DNA from: Serinicoccus sediminis
GTDB lineage: Bacteria; Actinomycetota; Actinomycetes; Actinomycetales; Dermatophilaceae
Assembly (NCBI RefSeq): GCF_004153545.1
Contig: NZ_SDVA01000001.1
Location: forward strand, 372,001 to 436,000
Length of the DNA stretch: 64,000 nt
Direction: 5' to 3'
Position numbers and translations under genes: made by a program. Under the pieces are notes generated by a model. The model saw only the letters and a list, made by a program, of their open reading frames with translations. It searched no databases and was not told where the DNA came from. Below are positions 24,978 through 32,904 of the stretch, piece after piece. Numbering within the stretch: the first letter of the stretch is position 1; every line of letters starts with the position of its first letter.

Positions 24978-25847
24978 ATGGAGCTCTCCGGTCGGCAGGC
25001 CAACACCCTCCTCGTCGTGCTGGCGCTGGGGGCGGTCGGCGCATCGGGCTACGCCATCTGGAATGTCCGCCAGATGCCGGAACCGACCACGCACGTCGTG
25101 GGGGGCCCCGCACCTACCGCAGAGGCGAGCGCCACGCCCACGATGGGACTGCGGGAGGATGACGCAGCGGAGGAGACACTCACCCAGAGCTCCGACAACG
25201 ACGCCACCACGTCTACGGAGGCGGAGCCGACGGAGTCGTCCGACCCGGAGGAGACGACCGAGCAGGCTGAGCCGACCCTGGCGGACTGGAGGTCGGCCTG
25301 GCGCGACGACGCCAATCTTCTGGTCATCGGGGACGGTTACAGCAACCTGGAGTCGCAGTGGGTGCAGCTCTGGGCCGGCCGGCAGTCCGGCGACCGTCCT
25401 ACCCTCGTCAGCCACTGGGCCGAAGGCACTGACGACGCTTTCAACGACCCGATCGAGCTGTCCGAAGGTGAGGGTCCTGACCTCCACGTGTGGAGCGCGA
25501 GCCGCGACGGCACGACGATCCGGGAGGCGACCCGACGCATCGACCGTTTCATCGACGCCTCCGCACCACCGGACGCGGTGCTCATCTCCCTGGGCGGCTC
25601 GAGCGGTGACGAGGACGTCGCCGAGCAGCTCGACCGGCTGCTCGAGGAGCTTCCCGACGTGCCGGTGCTGGTGACGGCGGGACCGTCTGGCCTCTACGAG
25701 CCGGGGGTGGCCGACGACGTGGTGGCGTGGGCGGAAGACAACGACGACCGCGTCTCGCTCGTCGACCTGCGCGACGCGACGTCCGACGAACCCACAGCGG
25801 AGGAGTGGGCTCTCGCCTTCGACGAGGCCCTGGCCGACAACGACTGA
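24978..25847 (+). CDS. Membrane-anchored SGNH-like protein with degenerate active site
   Basis: 289 residues. One N-terminal membrane helix (about 10-29), an acidic Ser/Thr/Glu linker (about 45-100), then an extracytoplasmic alpha/beta domain beginning LLVIGDGYSN. That matches block I of SGNH/GDSL hydrolases, but the nucleophile Ser is Gly (residue 120). A DAVLISLGGSSGD segment sits where block III would be, and no DxxH block is seen. Placed 3 bp after the kinase stop, so co-translated. It is probably a binding or scaffold protein for polysaccharide export rather than an esterase. Confidence 0.7.
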   Translation: MELSGRQANTLLVVLALGAVGASGYAIWNVRQMPEPTTHVVGGPAPTAEASATPTMGLREDDAAEETLTQSSDNDATTSTEAEPTESSDPEETTEQAEPTLADWRSAWRDDANLLVIGDGYSNLESQWVQLWAGRQSGDRPTLVSHWAEGTDDAFNDPIELSEGEGPDLHVWSASRDGTTIREATRRIDRFIDASAPPDAVLISLGGSSGDEDVAEQLDRLLEELPDVPVLVTAGPSGLYEPGVADDVVAWAEDNDDRVSLVDLRDATSDEPTAEEWALAFDEALADND

Positions 25848-25871
25848 CAAGACGTCGCCCCGCCAGGGGTC

Positions 25872-27023
25872 TCAGCCGGCGAAGTCGGGCTCGCGCTCCC
25901 CCACTCCCAGCAGCTGGGCGAGCGCCGCGACGCAGCGCGTGGTGGCGTTGCCGTCGCCGTACGGGTTGACCGCATGCGCCATCTCCCTGTAGGCGCCCGG
26001 GTCGTCGAGGAGCAAAGACACCTGTCGGACGACGTCATGCTCCTGCGTGCCGATCAGCCGCACCGTGCCCGCAGTCACGGCCTCGGGGCGTTCGGTGTTG
26101 GAGCGCAGCACGAGCACCGGCTTGCCCAGTGACGGCGCCTCCTCCTGGACTCCTCCGGAGTCCGTCAGCACCACCGTGCTCGCCGCCATGAGACGGGTGA
26201 ACTCGCCGTAGGCCAACGGCTCGGTCACCAGGACGTTGGGCAGCCCGTCCAGAGCCGGCAGCAGGGCCTCGCGCACCAGCGGGTTGCGGTGCACCGGCAG
26301 CACGACTTCGATGTCGGGATAGCGCTCGGCCAGGACGCGCAGGGCACGGCCCACCCCCTGCATCGCCGTCCCCCAGCTCTCCCGGCGGTGCGTCGTCACC
26401 AGGAGCACCCGTCGGCCCTCCTCCAGGGCGACCAGCCGCGGGTCGCTGAAAGGCACGCCCTGGCGTGAGGTGTGCAGGAGCGCGTCGATGACCGTGTTGC
26501 CGGTCACGACCACGTCGTCGGCAGTGATGTTCTCCCGCAGCAGGTTGTCCCGTGCCGTCGCCGTCGGGGCCAGGTGCAGCGAGGCCAGTTGGGAGGTCAC
26601 GCGCCTGTTGGCCTCCTCCGGGAAGGGAGACCGCAGGTCGCCGCTGCGCAGCCCGGCCTCCAGGTGCACGACGGGGATCTCTCGGTAGAACGCCGCCATC
26701 GCGGCGGCTGCCACCGTAGACGTGTCGCCCTGCACCACGAGGGCGTGGGGTGACGCCTTCACGAGGACCGGGTCGAGACGCTCGAAGACCTTGGCCATGA
26801 GCCCGTTCAAGGTCTGCCCGTGGGCGAAGACGTCGAGGTCGACGTCGGGGACGATGCCGAAGATCTGGTTGACCTGGTCCAGCATCTCGCGGTGCTGGCC
26901 GGACACCACGGCGACCGGGTCGAATCTCGGGTCCTCGCCCAGGCCGCGCAGCAGGGGTGCCACCTTGATCGCCTCGGGCCGGGTGCCGTAGACGGTCATG
27001 ACCCGCAGGGGCCCCGGGGTCAT
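25872..27023 (-). CDS. wecB: UDP-N-acetylglucosamine 2-epimerase (non-hydrolysing)
   Basis: 383 residues, normal WecB/MnaA length. TVYGTRPEAIKVAPL at the N-terminus, SGQHREMLDQV, VQGDTSTVAAAAMAAF, HLEAGLRSGD, PFPEEANRR, TTHRRES and SGGVQEEAPSLGKPVLVLR are all conserved. It interconverts UDP-GlcNAc and UDP-ManNAc in the cytoplasm. Its ATG overlaps the wecC stop, so the pair makes UDP-ManNAcA. It may also feed teichoic-acid linkage units. Confidence 0.96.
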   Translation of the reverse strand: MTPGPLRVMTVYGTRPEAIKVAPLLRGLGEDPRFDPVAVVSGQHREMLDQVNQIFGIVPDVDLDVFAHGQTLNGLMAKVFERLDPVLVKASPHALVVQGDTSTVAAAAMAAFYREIPVVHLEAGLRSGDLRSPFPEEANRRVTSQLASLHLAPTATARDNLLRENITADDVVVTGNTVIDALLHTSRQGVPFSDPRLVALEEGRRVLLVTTHRRESWGTAMQGVGRALRVLAERYPDIEVVLPVHRNPLVREALLPALDGLPNVLVTEPLAYGEFTRLMAASTVVLTDSGGVQEEAPSLGKPVLVLRSNTERPEAVTAGTVRLIGTQEHDVVRQVSLLLDDPGAYREMAHAVNPYGDGNATTRCVAALAQLLGVGEREPDFAG

Positions 27024-28267
27024 CCTCGGTGGTCCCGCCAGAGCCCCCGGGTGTCCACGACCGGTGCTCGTCCTGCCCAGCCGTGCTCGCGGAACTCGCG
27101 GTGGTCGACGAGCAGCGTCGCGACGTCGGCCTGCTCCTGCGCCTCCCCTAGGGACGCGAGGCGCACGTTGGCCAGTGAGCTCAGCGACTCCGGCAGCTCG
27201 CGGATGTTGGGCTCCACGGCCAGCACCGTCGCATCGGGGCGCCGGCGGGCGAGCTCGGCCGTGATGGCCAGGGCGGGGGACTCACGCAGGTCGTCGATGT
27301 CCGCCTTGAAGGCCAGGCCCAGCGCCGCGATGGTCGGGCTGACGGCACCGTTCACCGCGTCGAGCACCTGTGTGACGACCCGCTCGGGCTTGGCGTCGTT
27401 GACCTCCCGCGCGGTGCGGATCAGCCGTGCCTCCTCGGGTGCGGCCGACACGATGAACCAGGGGTCGACGGCGATGCAGTGGCCCCCCACCCCGGGCCCG
27501 GGCTGCAGGATGTTGACCCGCGGGTGCTTGTTGGCGAGCTCGATGAGCTCGAAGACGTCGACCCCCACCCGCTCCGCGATCACCGACAGCTCGTTGGCGA
27601 AGGCGATGTTGACGTCCCTGAAGGCGTTCTCTGTCAGCTTGGCCATCTCGGCCGTGGTCGCGTCAGTGAGAAAGATCTGCCCGCGGCAGAACGTCGCGTA
27701 CAGGTCCCGCGCGCGCCGCGCCGCCCGTGGCGTCAGCCCGCCGACGATGCGGTCGTTCTCCACGAGCTCGACCATGACCCGCCCCGGCAGGACCCGCTCC
27801 GGGCAGTGGGCGATGTCGACGTCGACGTCTCCCCCGTCGACGCCGGTCGTCAGGTCGGGTCGGGCGGCGCTGACGCGGTCGGCGACGTGCTGCGTGGCGC
27901 CGGGCGGAGAGGTCGACTCGAGGATGACGAGCTCGCCCCCTCGTAGGTGCGGCACCAGCGCGTCGGTCGCGGCGTCCACGTAGCGCAGGTCGGCCCGATA
28001 GCCCTCGGCGAAGGGCGTCGGCACGGCGATGATGTAGACGTCGGCCTCGGGGGTTTCCTTCTGCGCGGTGAGCCTGCCCGCCTGCACCGCGGCGAGGACG
28101 TGCTCGGCGAGGTCAGGCTCGACGAACGGCACCTCGCCGGCGTTGACAGCGTCCACGTGCCGGTCGCTCACGTCGACTCCGATCACCTGGTGCCCGGCCC
28201 GCGCGAGGACGGCTGCGGTGGGCAGGCCGATGTATCCCAGGCCGACGACGGCGACGACGCCGCTCAT
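27020..28267 (-). CDS. wecC: UDP-N-acetyl-D-mannosamine dehydrogenase
   Basis: 415 residues. NAD-binding VVGLGYIGLPTAAVLA, the substrate-loop segment PTPF, ESTSPPGAT, HCPERVLPG, and GPGVGGHCIAVDPWF, where the catalytic Cys usual in UDP-sugar dehydrogenases sits in GGHC. GLAFKADIDDLRESPA marks the C-terminal domain. It oxidises UDP-ManNAc to UDP-ManNAcA with two NAD. The ATG overlaps the upstream permease stop. The closest alternative is WbpA (UDP-GlcNAc dehydrogenase), but the adjacent wecB favours WecC. Confidence 0.93.
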   Translation of the reverse strand: MSGVVAVVGLGYIGLPTAAVLARAGHQVIGVDVSDRHVDAVNAGEVPFVEPDLAEHVLAAVQAGRLTAQKETPEADVYIIAVPTPFAEGYRADLRYVDAATDALVPHLRGGELVILESTSPPGATQHVADRVSAARPDLTTGVDGGDVDVDIAHCPERVLPGRVMVELVENDRIVGGLTPRAARRARDLYATFCRGQIFLTDATTAEMAKLTENAFRDVNIAFANELSVIAERVGVDVFELIELANKHPRVNILQPGPGVGGHCIAVDPWFIVSAAPEEARLIRTAREVNDAKPERVVTQVLDAVNGAVSPTIAALGLAFKADIDDLRESPALAITAELARRRPDATVLAVEPNIRELPESLSSLANVRLASLGEAQEQADVATLLVDHREFREHGWAGRAPVVDTRGLWRDHRG

Positions 28268-29742
28268 CGTGCCCCGCCCGAGGGGCGTCGGTCGGCGTGA
28301 TCGCCCAGCACCAGGTGGTCCATCTCCTCGTCGTTCACCTGCCGGCTCGAGGGCAGACGCACGAGGTAGAACACCACCCCGAGGGCCACCCAGACGCCCA
28401 GCGCCACCCACGACGGAGCGCTCAGCTGTGCCGGGGAGCCCGGCAGCAGCAGGAGCCCGAGGAAGAGCAGCCCGGTGAGGACTCCCAGGCCGCTGAGCAC
28501 CTTGCGGGCGCTGGAGCGGGTGTCCGCCTCGCCCTGGTCGCTGCCGGACCACCGCCAGAGCCGGTATGCCGCCAGGCAGGTGTAGGTGTAGGCGATGGTC
28601 ACGCCCACCGAGGTCATGTCGACCACCCACAGCAGCGCCTCACGGCCGAAGAGCGGGGCGATGAGGCACAGGCCGGCGGCGAACCAGACGGAGTGCCCGG
28701 GCGCGCCGGCCCGGTTGATCGTGGCGAAGAAGGGCGGGAGCACGCGGGCCCGCCCCATGGCGAAGAGCAACCGGCTCGCGGAGACGTAGAAGCCGTTGAG
28801 CCCGGTCGAGACCCCCATGACCACAGCCACTGCCAGCAGGACCAGACCGACCGGGCCGAACAGGGTCTCCAGCCCGTCAGCCGTCCCCCACGCAGGCTCG
28901 TCGGCCACCATCTGCGGCCACGGCTGCGCCACCGCGGTCGCGATCACCATGGCGACGTAGATCGCGGCGGCGGAGACGATGGCCAGCACGATGAGCCCGA
29001 ACGCCTTGGTCGGGGAGAAGTCGAACTCCTCGGCCGCCTGCGGCACGTTGTCGAAGCCGACGTAGGCCCAGGGTGCGATGGCGACGATCATGAGCACCGC
29101 CGCCAGGGGCGACACACCGTCGGGGAAGCCCGGCTCGAGGTTGGAGAGAGGGGTGTCCGGGTGCAGCCACGTCGCGATGAGGATGCAGGCGACGGCCGCC
29201 AGCATGACGAGGCAGAAGGCATACTGCACCCGCCCCGACAACGTGCCTCCACGTGCGTTCAGCAGGGCGAAGAGCAGCAGCGCGGCCGAGGCGACCACGA
29301 CCTCGCCGAGGTAGACCTGCCAGCCGGCGACCTGCCACAGCGGCACCCACTCGACGACCGGCGGCAGCAGGCGCCGGAAGAGCAGGGCCAGCGCCGAGGC
29401 GTTCAGCGCGATGATCGAGATGTAGCCGAGCACCAGCGCCCACCCGGCGATGAAGGCGTGGGTGCGGCCGAAGAAGGTGTAGGCGTAGGCGTACTCCCCG
29501 CCGCTGACCGGGAAGTGCCGGATCAGCAAGCCGTAGCTCACCGCGATGACGCACATCAGGGCCCCGCCGATGACCAGCCCGAGGCTCGCCCCCAGCGGCC
29601 CGGCCTGGCCGAGCAGGTCCTGCGGGAGGACGAAGGCGCCCCAGCCGATCGCCGATCCCAGGGCCACCGCCCACACCCACTGGGGACGCAGGGTCTTGCT
29701 CAGCTCTTGCCGATCCGCGGAAGACCCCGCCTGCTCCGTCAT
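28264..29742 (-). CDS. APC-superfamily amino acid/amine permease
   Basis: 492 residues with about 12 membrane helices. The N-terminal GSAIGWGAFVLPQDLLGQAGP is the APC helix 1 unwinding motif, and FPVSGGEYAYAYTFFG and APWAYVGFDNVPQAAEE match helices 3 and 6. Substrate is an amino acid or polyamine; which one cannot be read. The ATG at 29742 is preferred over an upstream in-frame ATG. It overlaps wecC by four bases, an unexpected coupling between an amino-acid carrier and nucleotide-sugar enzymes. Confidence 0.88.
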   Translation of the reverse strand: MTEQAGSSADRQELSKTLRPQWVWAVALGSAIGWGAFVLPQDLLGQAGPLGASLGLVIGGALMCVIAVSYGLLIRHFPVSGGEYAYAYTFFGRTHAFIAGWALVLGYISIIALNASALALLFRRLLPPVVEWVPLWQVAGWQVYLGEVVVASAALLLFALLNARGGTLSGRVQYAFCLVMLAAVACILIATWLHPDTPLSNLEPGFPDGVSPLAAVLMIVAIAPWAYVGFDNVPQAAEEFDFSPTKAFGLIVLAIVSAAAIYVAMVIATAVAQPWPQMVADEPAWGTADGLETLFGPVGLVLLAVAVVMGVSTGLNGFYVSASRLLFAMGRARVLPPFFATINRAGAPGHSVWFAAGLCLIAPLFGREALLWVVDMTSVGVTIAYTYTCLAAYRLWRWSGSDQGEADTRSSARKVLSGLGVLTGLLFLGLLLLPGSPAQLSAPSWVALGVWVALGVVFYLVRLPSSRQVNDEEMDHLVLGDHADRRPSGGAR

Positions 29743-29813
29743 GGTGCCCGAGTCTAGAGGCCGGGAGGGCGCCGATCCTGCACCCACGACCGTGGTTGGG
29801 CTCGGGCTTGGTC

Positions 29814-30524
29814 TCAGCGGTCGTCGGTCTCCAACCGAAAGCCGACCCCGCGTACTGCCGTGATCCGGACGGGCGCAGCCGCCTCCTCGAGCTTGCCCCG
29901 AAGTCGCCCGACGGTGTTGTCCAACGTCTTGGTGGAGCCGAACCAGTTCTCGTCCCAGACCTCGCTGATCAACGTCTCCCGGCTGACCACCGCACCGCGG
30001 CGGGCGGCCAGGAGGGCGAGCACGTCGAACTCCTTGGTGGTCGCCGGCAGGTCCACCCCGCGCACGAAGATCCGGCGGGCGTCGACATCGATGTGCAGCC
30101 CACCCTCCTCCGGCTGGCGGGCGGCGGGACGCTGGGGGTCCGGGGTGCGGTTGATCGTGCTGCGCCGCAGGAGCGCCCGGGTCCGCGCCTGCAGCTCGGC
30201 GAGCCCGAACGGCTTGGCGAGGTAGTCGTCAGCACCCGTGTCCAGCCCGACGACCCGGTCCAGCTCGCCGTCCCGGGCGGTGAGGATGATGATCCCCCCG
30301 TCGTAGCCGCCCTCGCGCACGGCACGGCATACGTCGATGCCGTCGGTGTCGGGCAGGCCGAGGTCGAGCAGCATCAGGTCGACCGGCGGCTCACCCGAGA
30401 CCACCCGCTGCACGGCGGGCAGTCCCTCGGCGAAGCGGTCGACGGCATGGCCCTCCCGCTCGAGCGTGCGCACCAGCGGAGCGGCGATCTTGTCGTCGTC
30501 CTCAACGACCACGACCGTGGCCAT
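29814..30524 (-). CDS. OmpR-family response regulator (no adjacent kinase)
   Basis: 236 residues. Receiver with VVVVEDDDK, Asp54 in LMLLDLGLP, and Lys in YLAKPFG, then a winged-helix domain ending ITAVRGVGFRLE. The start is ATG 30524, with another in-frame ATG three codons earlier. No kinase is next to it; the nearest is the GAF kinase at 32905-34149, on the far side of the SipW/TasA-like genes. It may regulate those genes, whose last member ends 107 bp upstream. Confidence 0.93.
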   Translation of the reverse strand: MATVVVVEDDDKIAAPLVRTLEREGHAVDRFAEGLPAVQRVVSGEPPVDLMLLDLGLPDTDGIDVCRAVREGGYDGGIIILTARDGELDRVVGLDTGADDYLAKPFGLAELQARTRALLRRSTINRTPDPQRPAARQPEEGGLHIDVDARRIFVRGVDLPATTKEFDVLALLAARRGAVVSRETLISEVWDENWFGSTKTLDNTVGRLRGKLEEAAAPVRITAVRGVGFRLETDDR

Positions 30525-30631
30525 GACATGCATGGTAGGCAACGCGAGGCCGATGCTGACGGCACCACCCTGGGCTCCGGGTGTCGGGGCTCGGGATCTG
30601 CGCCGTCGGGCCGACCAGGGCGCGAGCACCC

Positions 30632-31420
30632 TCACGGGGTCACCTGCTCGGTCGATCCCCCCGTGACCGCATCGGTGGTGGCGGTCGACGCCACCGACGC
30701 CCCCTTTCCGTTGCCCACCTGCGCCCGCACGACGTCGGAGTAGACGACCCCACCGCCGGCCTCCTGCGACCAGGCCCGGAGCTCGTAGGCCCCGTCGGGG
30801 TACTTGTGGGTCTGCCAGTTGCAGCTCAACGGGTTCCCCCACCCCTCGCACAGCGACGCCCAGGCGCTGGAGCCGACGCGTCGCATGTCGATGCCCTGCG
30901 AGCGGACGGTCGTGCTCCCGCCGGTCCGTTCCGCCGTGACGCGGACGGTGGCCCACAGGGTCCCCGACGGGACCCGCACGACCAGTGCGGGACCGTTCGC
31001 CACGGCGACCGAGGCGCTCACCCAGCCCGAGACGTTCTGGTAGGCGTCGACCGCCCGGGCGCGCACCTCGTACTGACCTCCGCTGACGGTCGTCGTGTCC
31101 CAGGCGCAGGCGAAGGGTGCGGTGGTGTCGGTGCACAACGGCGTCCACGATGAGGCGCCCGCGGGGCGGATCTCGATGGCGACCTGCGCCACCGAGCTCT
31201 CGGCGTCGACGGCGTCCACGGCGACGGTGACGGCGCCGGAGGCCGGCGAGGGCAGGGGCTGCAGCGAGACCGTCGGCGGCACCCAGTCGACGGCGGCCGC
31301 GACGGTGGCGGTGCTCGCGCTCCGGGCAGTGAAGGTGGCCGACGACGGGGCGGCCGTCACCGCCGACATCCCAAGCGCGGCGGCGAGCGTGAGGAAGACG
31401 CCGGAGCGTAGGTGGTGCAT
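30632..31420 (-). CDS. Secreted Ig-like protein, SipW-dependent-type leader
   Basis: 262 residues with GGAGG 7 nt before the ATG at 31420. An N-terminal helix is followed by SATFTARSAS...AAAVDWVPPTVSL, the layout typical of actinobacterial SipW-type substrates. Two Ig-like beta domains of about 90 residues follow, each with a Cys pair (LCTDTTAPFACAW and LCEGWGNPLSCNW, spaced alike) and a GGQYEVRARAVD or DGAYELRAWS strand. It is probably a surface or matrix protein processed by the SipW-type peptidase encoded just upstream. Third gene of the putative operon. Confidence 0.75.
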   Translation of the reverse strand: MHHLRSGVFLTLAAALGMSAVTAAPSSATFTARSASTATVAAAVDWVPPTVSLQPLPSPASGAVTVAVDAVDAESSVAQVAIEIRPAGASSWTPLCTDTTAPFACAWDTTTVSGGQYEVRARAVDAYQNVSGWVSASVAVANGPALVVRVPSGTLWATVRVTAERTGGSTTVRSQGIDMRRVGSSAWASLCEGWGNPLSCNWQTHKYPDGAYELRAWSQEAGGGVVYSDVVRAQVGNGKGASVASTATTDAVTGGSTEQVTP

Positions 31421-31519
31421 GGCGTCCTCCTGGTGAGTCATGGTGTGTGCGGTGGTGCGGGTGTGCGGTGGAGTGAGAGGGCTGAGGGGCGCCGCCGCCG
31501 TCCCTGACGGCGACGCCCC

Positions 31520-32140
31520 TCAGCTGGCAGGGACCCTGTCGCCGTCACGGAGGGCGGCAGAGACCCCGGGGCCTGGTCCGGAGGTGGACCGGCCCTGGCC
31601 TGACGGCTGTCCCAGTGCCGCCAGGTTGCGGGTGAGCTCGACGAGCGCGAGCAGGGCGATGACGCCGGCCGGGACCCCGATGACCAGCATGCGCACCTCC
31701 CGGTCGGCGAGCGCGATGAGCAGGTAGCCGAGGCCGGGCACCACGTGCTCGACGACCGGCTGGTCCTGCGCGACGAGGCTGAAGGTCCACGGGTCGACGT
31801 CCGCGTTGGCGTCGCCCTTGGTCCGCAGCACGGAGCCTCCCTGCTCGTCCGGCTCGATGTCGACGATCCGGTGGGTGACCAGGGTGGTCACCCCGCTGTC
31901 CGCCGGCGGGAGGTAGGTGATGACATCCCCGACCTGCAGGTCCTGCACCGGGCGCGGCTCGGAGAAGACGACCGAGCCGCGCTCGATGGCACCCGACATC
32001 GAGCCGCCGGTGATGACGTAGCGCTCGTAGCCCAGCAGGTGCGGGAGGAGGTATGCCGCGCAGGCCAGCATCAGCACCACCAGGGTGGCGTTGAAGAGGT
32101 GGCCGGCCGCACGTCGGGCGCGGGCTGCGAGCTGCGGCAC
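31520..32140 (-). CDS. SipW/ER-type signal peptidase I
   Basis: 206 residues from a GTG with AGGAGG upstream. Membrane helix at about 15-36, then the catalytic Ser47 in GGSMSGAI. The position of the general base is His90 (TLVTHRIVDI) instead of Lys, which defines the SipW/archaeal/ER class. RTKGDANADVDPW is the conserved box E region. A second membrane segment (about 148-170) ends the protein. It should cleave the two SipW-type leaders encoded on either side, outside the membrane. Confidence 0.92.
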   Translation of the reverse strand: MPQLAARARRAAGHLFNATLVVLMLACAAYLLPHLLGYERYVITGGSMSGAIERGSVVFSEPRPVQDLQVGDVITYLPPADSGVTTLVTHRIVDIEPDEQGGSVLRTKGDANADVDPWTFSLVAQDQPVVEHVVPGLGYLLIALADREVRMLVIGVPAGVIALLALVELTRNLAALGQPSGQGRSTSGPGPGVSAALRDGDRVPAS

Positions 32141-32199
32141 GGGGTCCTCCTGGTGTCAGTGGTGGTCGGGCAGGTGGGGGTGGTGGGTGACCCGGTGGG

Positions 32200-32739
32200 T
32201 CACTGGTCGGTGGTCTGGCCCTGCAGCTGGATGGCGTCCCAGACGTAGGTGGCCGAGGCGGTCTTGCCCTGGTCCTCGTTGCCGGCGGCCTTGTCGAGGG
32301 CGACGGTGAAGGTGAAGCTGCGCTCCTTGCCGGGCTCGATCTCACCGATGGACTGCTTGACGCCGTCCTCCAGCCCGCCGAACGTGCCGTCGTAGACGAC
32401 CGTGCCGTTGGTGGTGTCGGCGATCTTCAGCGACAGGTTCTTGCCGGCGAAGCCGTTGCTCGAGGAGGACTCGGTGAGCGAGAAGGCGGCCGGCAGGGAG
32501 CCGGTGTTGGTGAGGGTCAGCGAGCCGTTGACCACGTCGCCCGGCTTGATGTTCTTCAGCGAGAAGATGGCGGCGTCGGCCTTGCTGTTGCTGTGGGTCA
32601 GGGTGCCGGAGGTGACCGAGCTGATGGTGTTGCTGCTGGTCGAGGTGAAGGTGGCACCCGAGCCGACGACCAGCGCGCCGGCGGCGCAGAGGACGGCGAG
32701 GGGGGCGAGGATCTTGGAGCGGCGCGTGCTGTTGTTCAT
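32200..32739 (-). CDS. TasA/camelysin-like SipW substrate
   Basis: 179 residues. A long signal segment ends in GSGATFTSTSSN, followed by the family-typical SGTLTHSNSK, FSLKNIKPGDVVNGSLTLTNTGS and a beta-sandwich of about 130 residues. This is the TasA/CalY (camelysin) architecture; TasA forms biofilm fibres in Bacillus. AGGAG lies just before the ATG. It heads a probable operon with the SipW-type peptidase 59 bp downstream. Fibre formation is inference from the family; it lacks Cys and should be exported by Sec. Confidence 0.85.
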   Translation of the reverse strand: MNNSTRRSKILAPLAVLCAAGALVVGSGATFTSTSSNTISSVTSGTLTHSNSKADAAIFSLKNIKPGDVVNGSLTLTNTGSLPAAFSLTESSSSNGFAGKNLSLKIADTTNGTVVYDGTFGGLEDGVKQSIGEIEPGKERSFTFTVALDKAAGNEDQGKTASATYVWDAIQLQGQTTDQ

Positions 32740-32826
32740 GTCGGATCTCCTGTGACGGTCACCCTGTGCGGGTGAAGTTCCTTGGTGTCTCCGACGCTAC
32801 GCAGCCGTGCTCCACGGCATACCCAC

Positions 32827-32844
32827 ACGAGATCCCGATCTCGT
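32827..32844. promoter_or_regulatory. Perfect 18-bp palindrome upstream of the TasA-like operon
   Basis: ACGAGATC-CC-GATCTCGT has eight-base arms without mismatch, 88 bp upstream of the TasA-like start, in the promoter-sized intergenic stretch. It has the size of a dimeric repressor or response-regulator site. No identical copy was noticed elsewhere in the window. Confidence 0.5.
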
Positions 32845-32850
32845 CCACAT

Positions 32851-32876
32851 CATCGGCACAAGCTTTGTGACCGATG
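32851..32876 (-). terminator. Hairpin after the GAF histidine kinase gene
   Basis: CATCGG-CACAA-gct-TTGTG-a-CCGATG: eleven paired bases with one bulge and a three-base loop, starting 29 bp past the kinase stop on the minus strand. There is no U-run, as is common for actinobacterial terminators. It could instead be a second operator beside the palindrome at 32827. Confidence 0.4.
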
Positions 32877-32904
32877 AGTAGCAAATCTCAGATCGGGGGT
32901 CCGG

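Noticed and set aside
28297-29757. 486-codon plus-strand frame opposite the APC permease
   Set aside because: Composition is the complement of membrane helices (Gln/Glu/Arg/His rich); no start signal.
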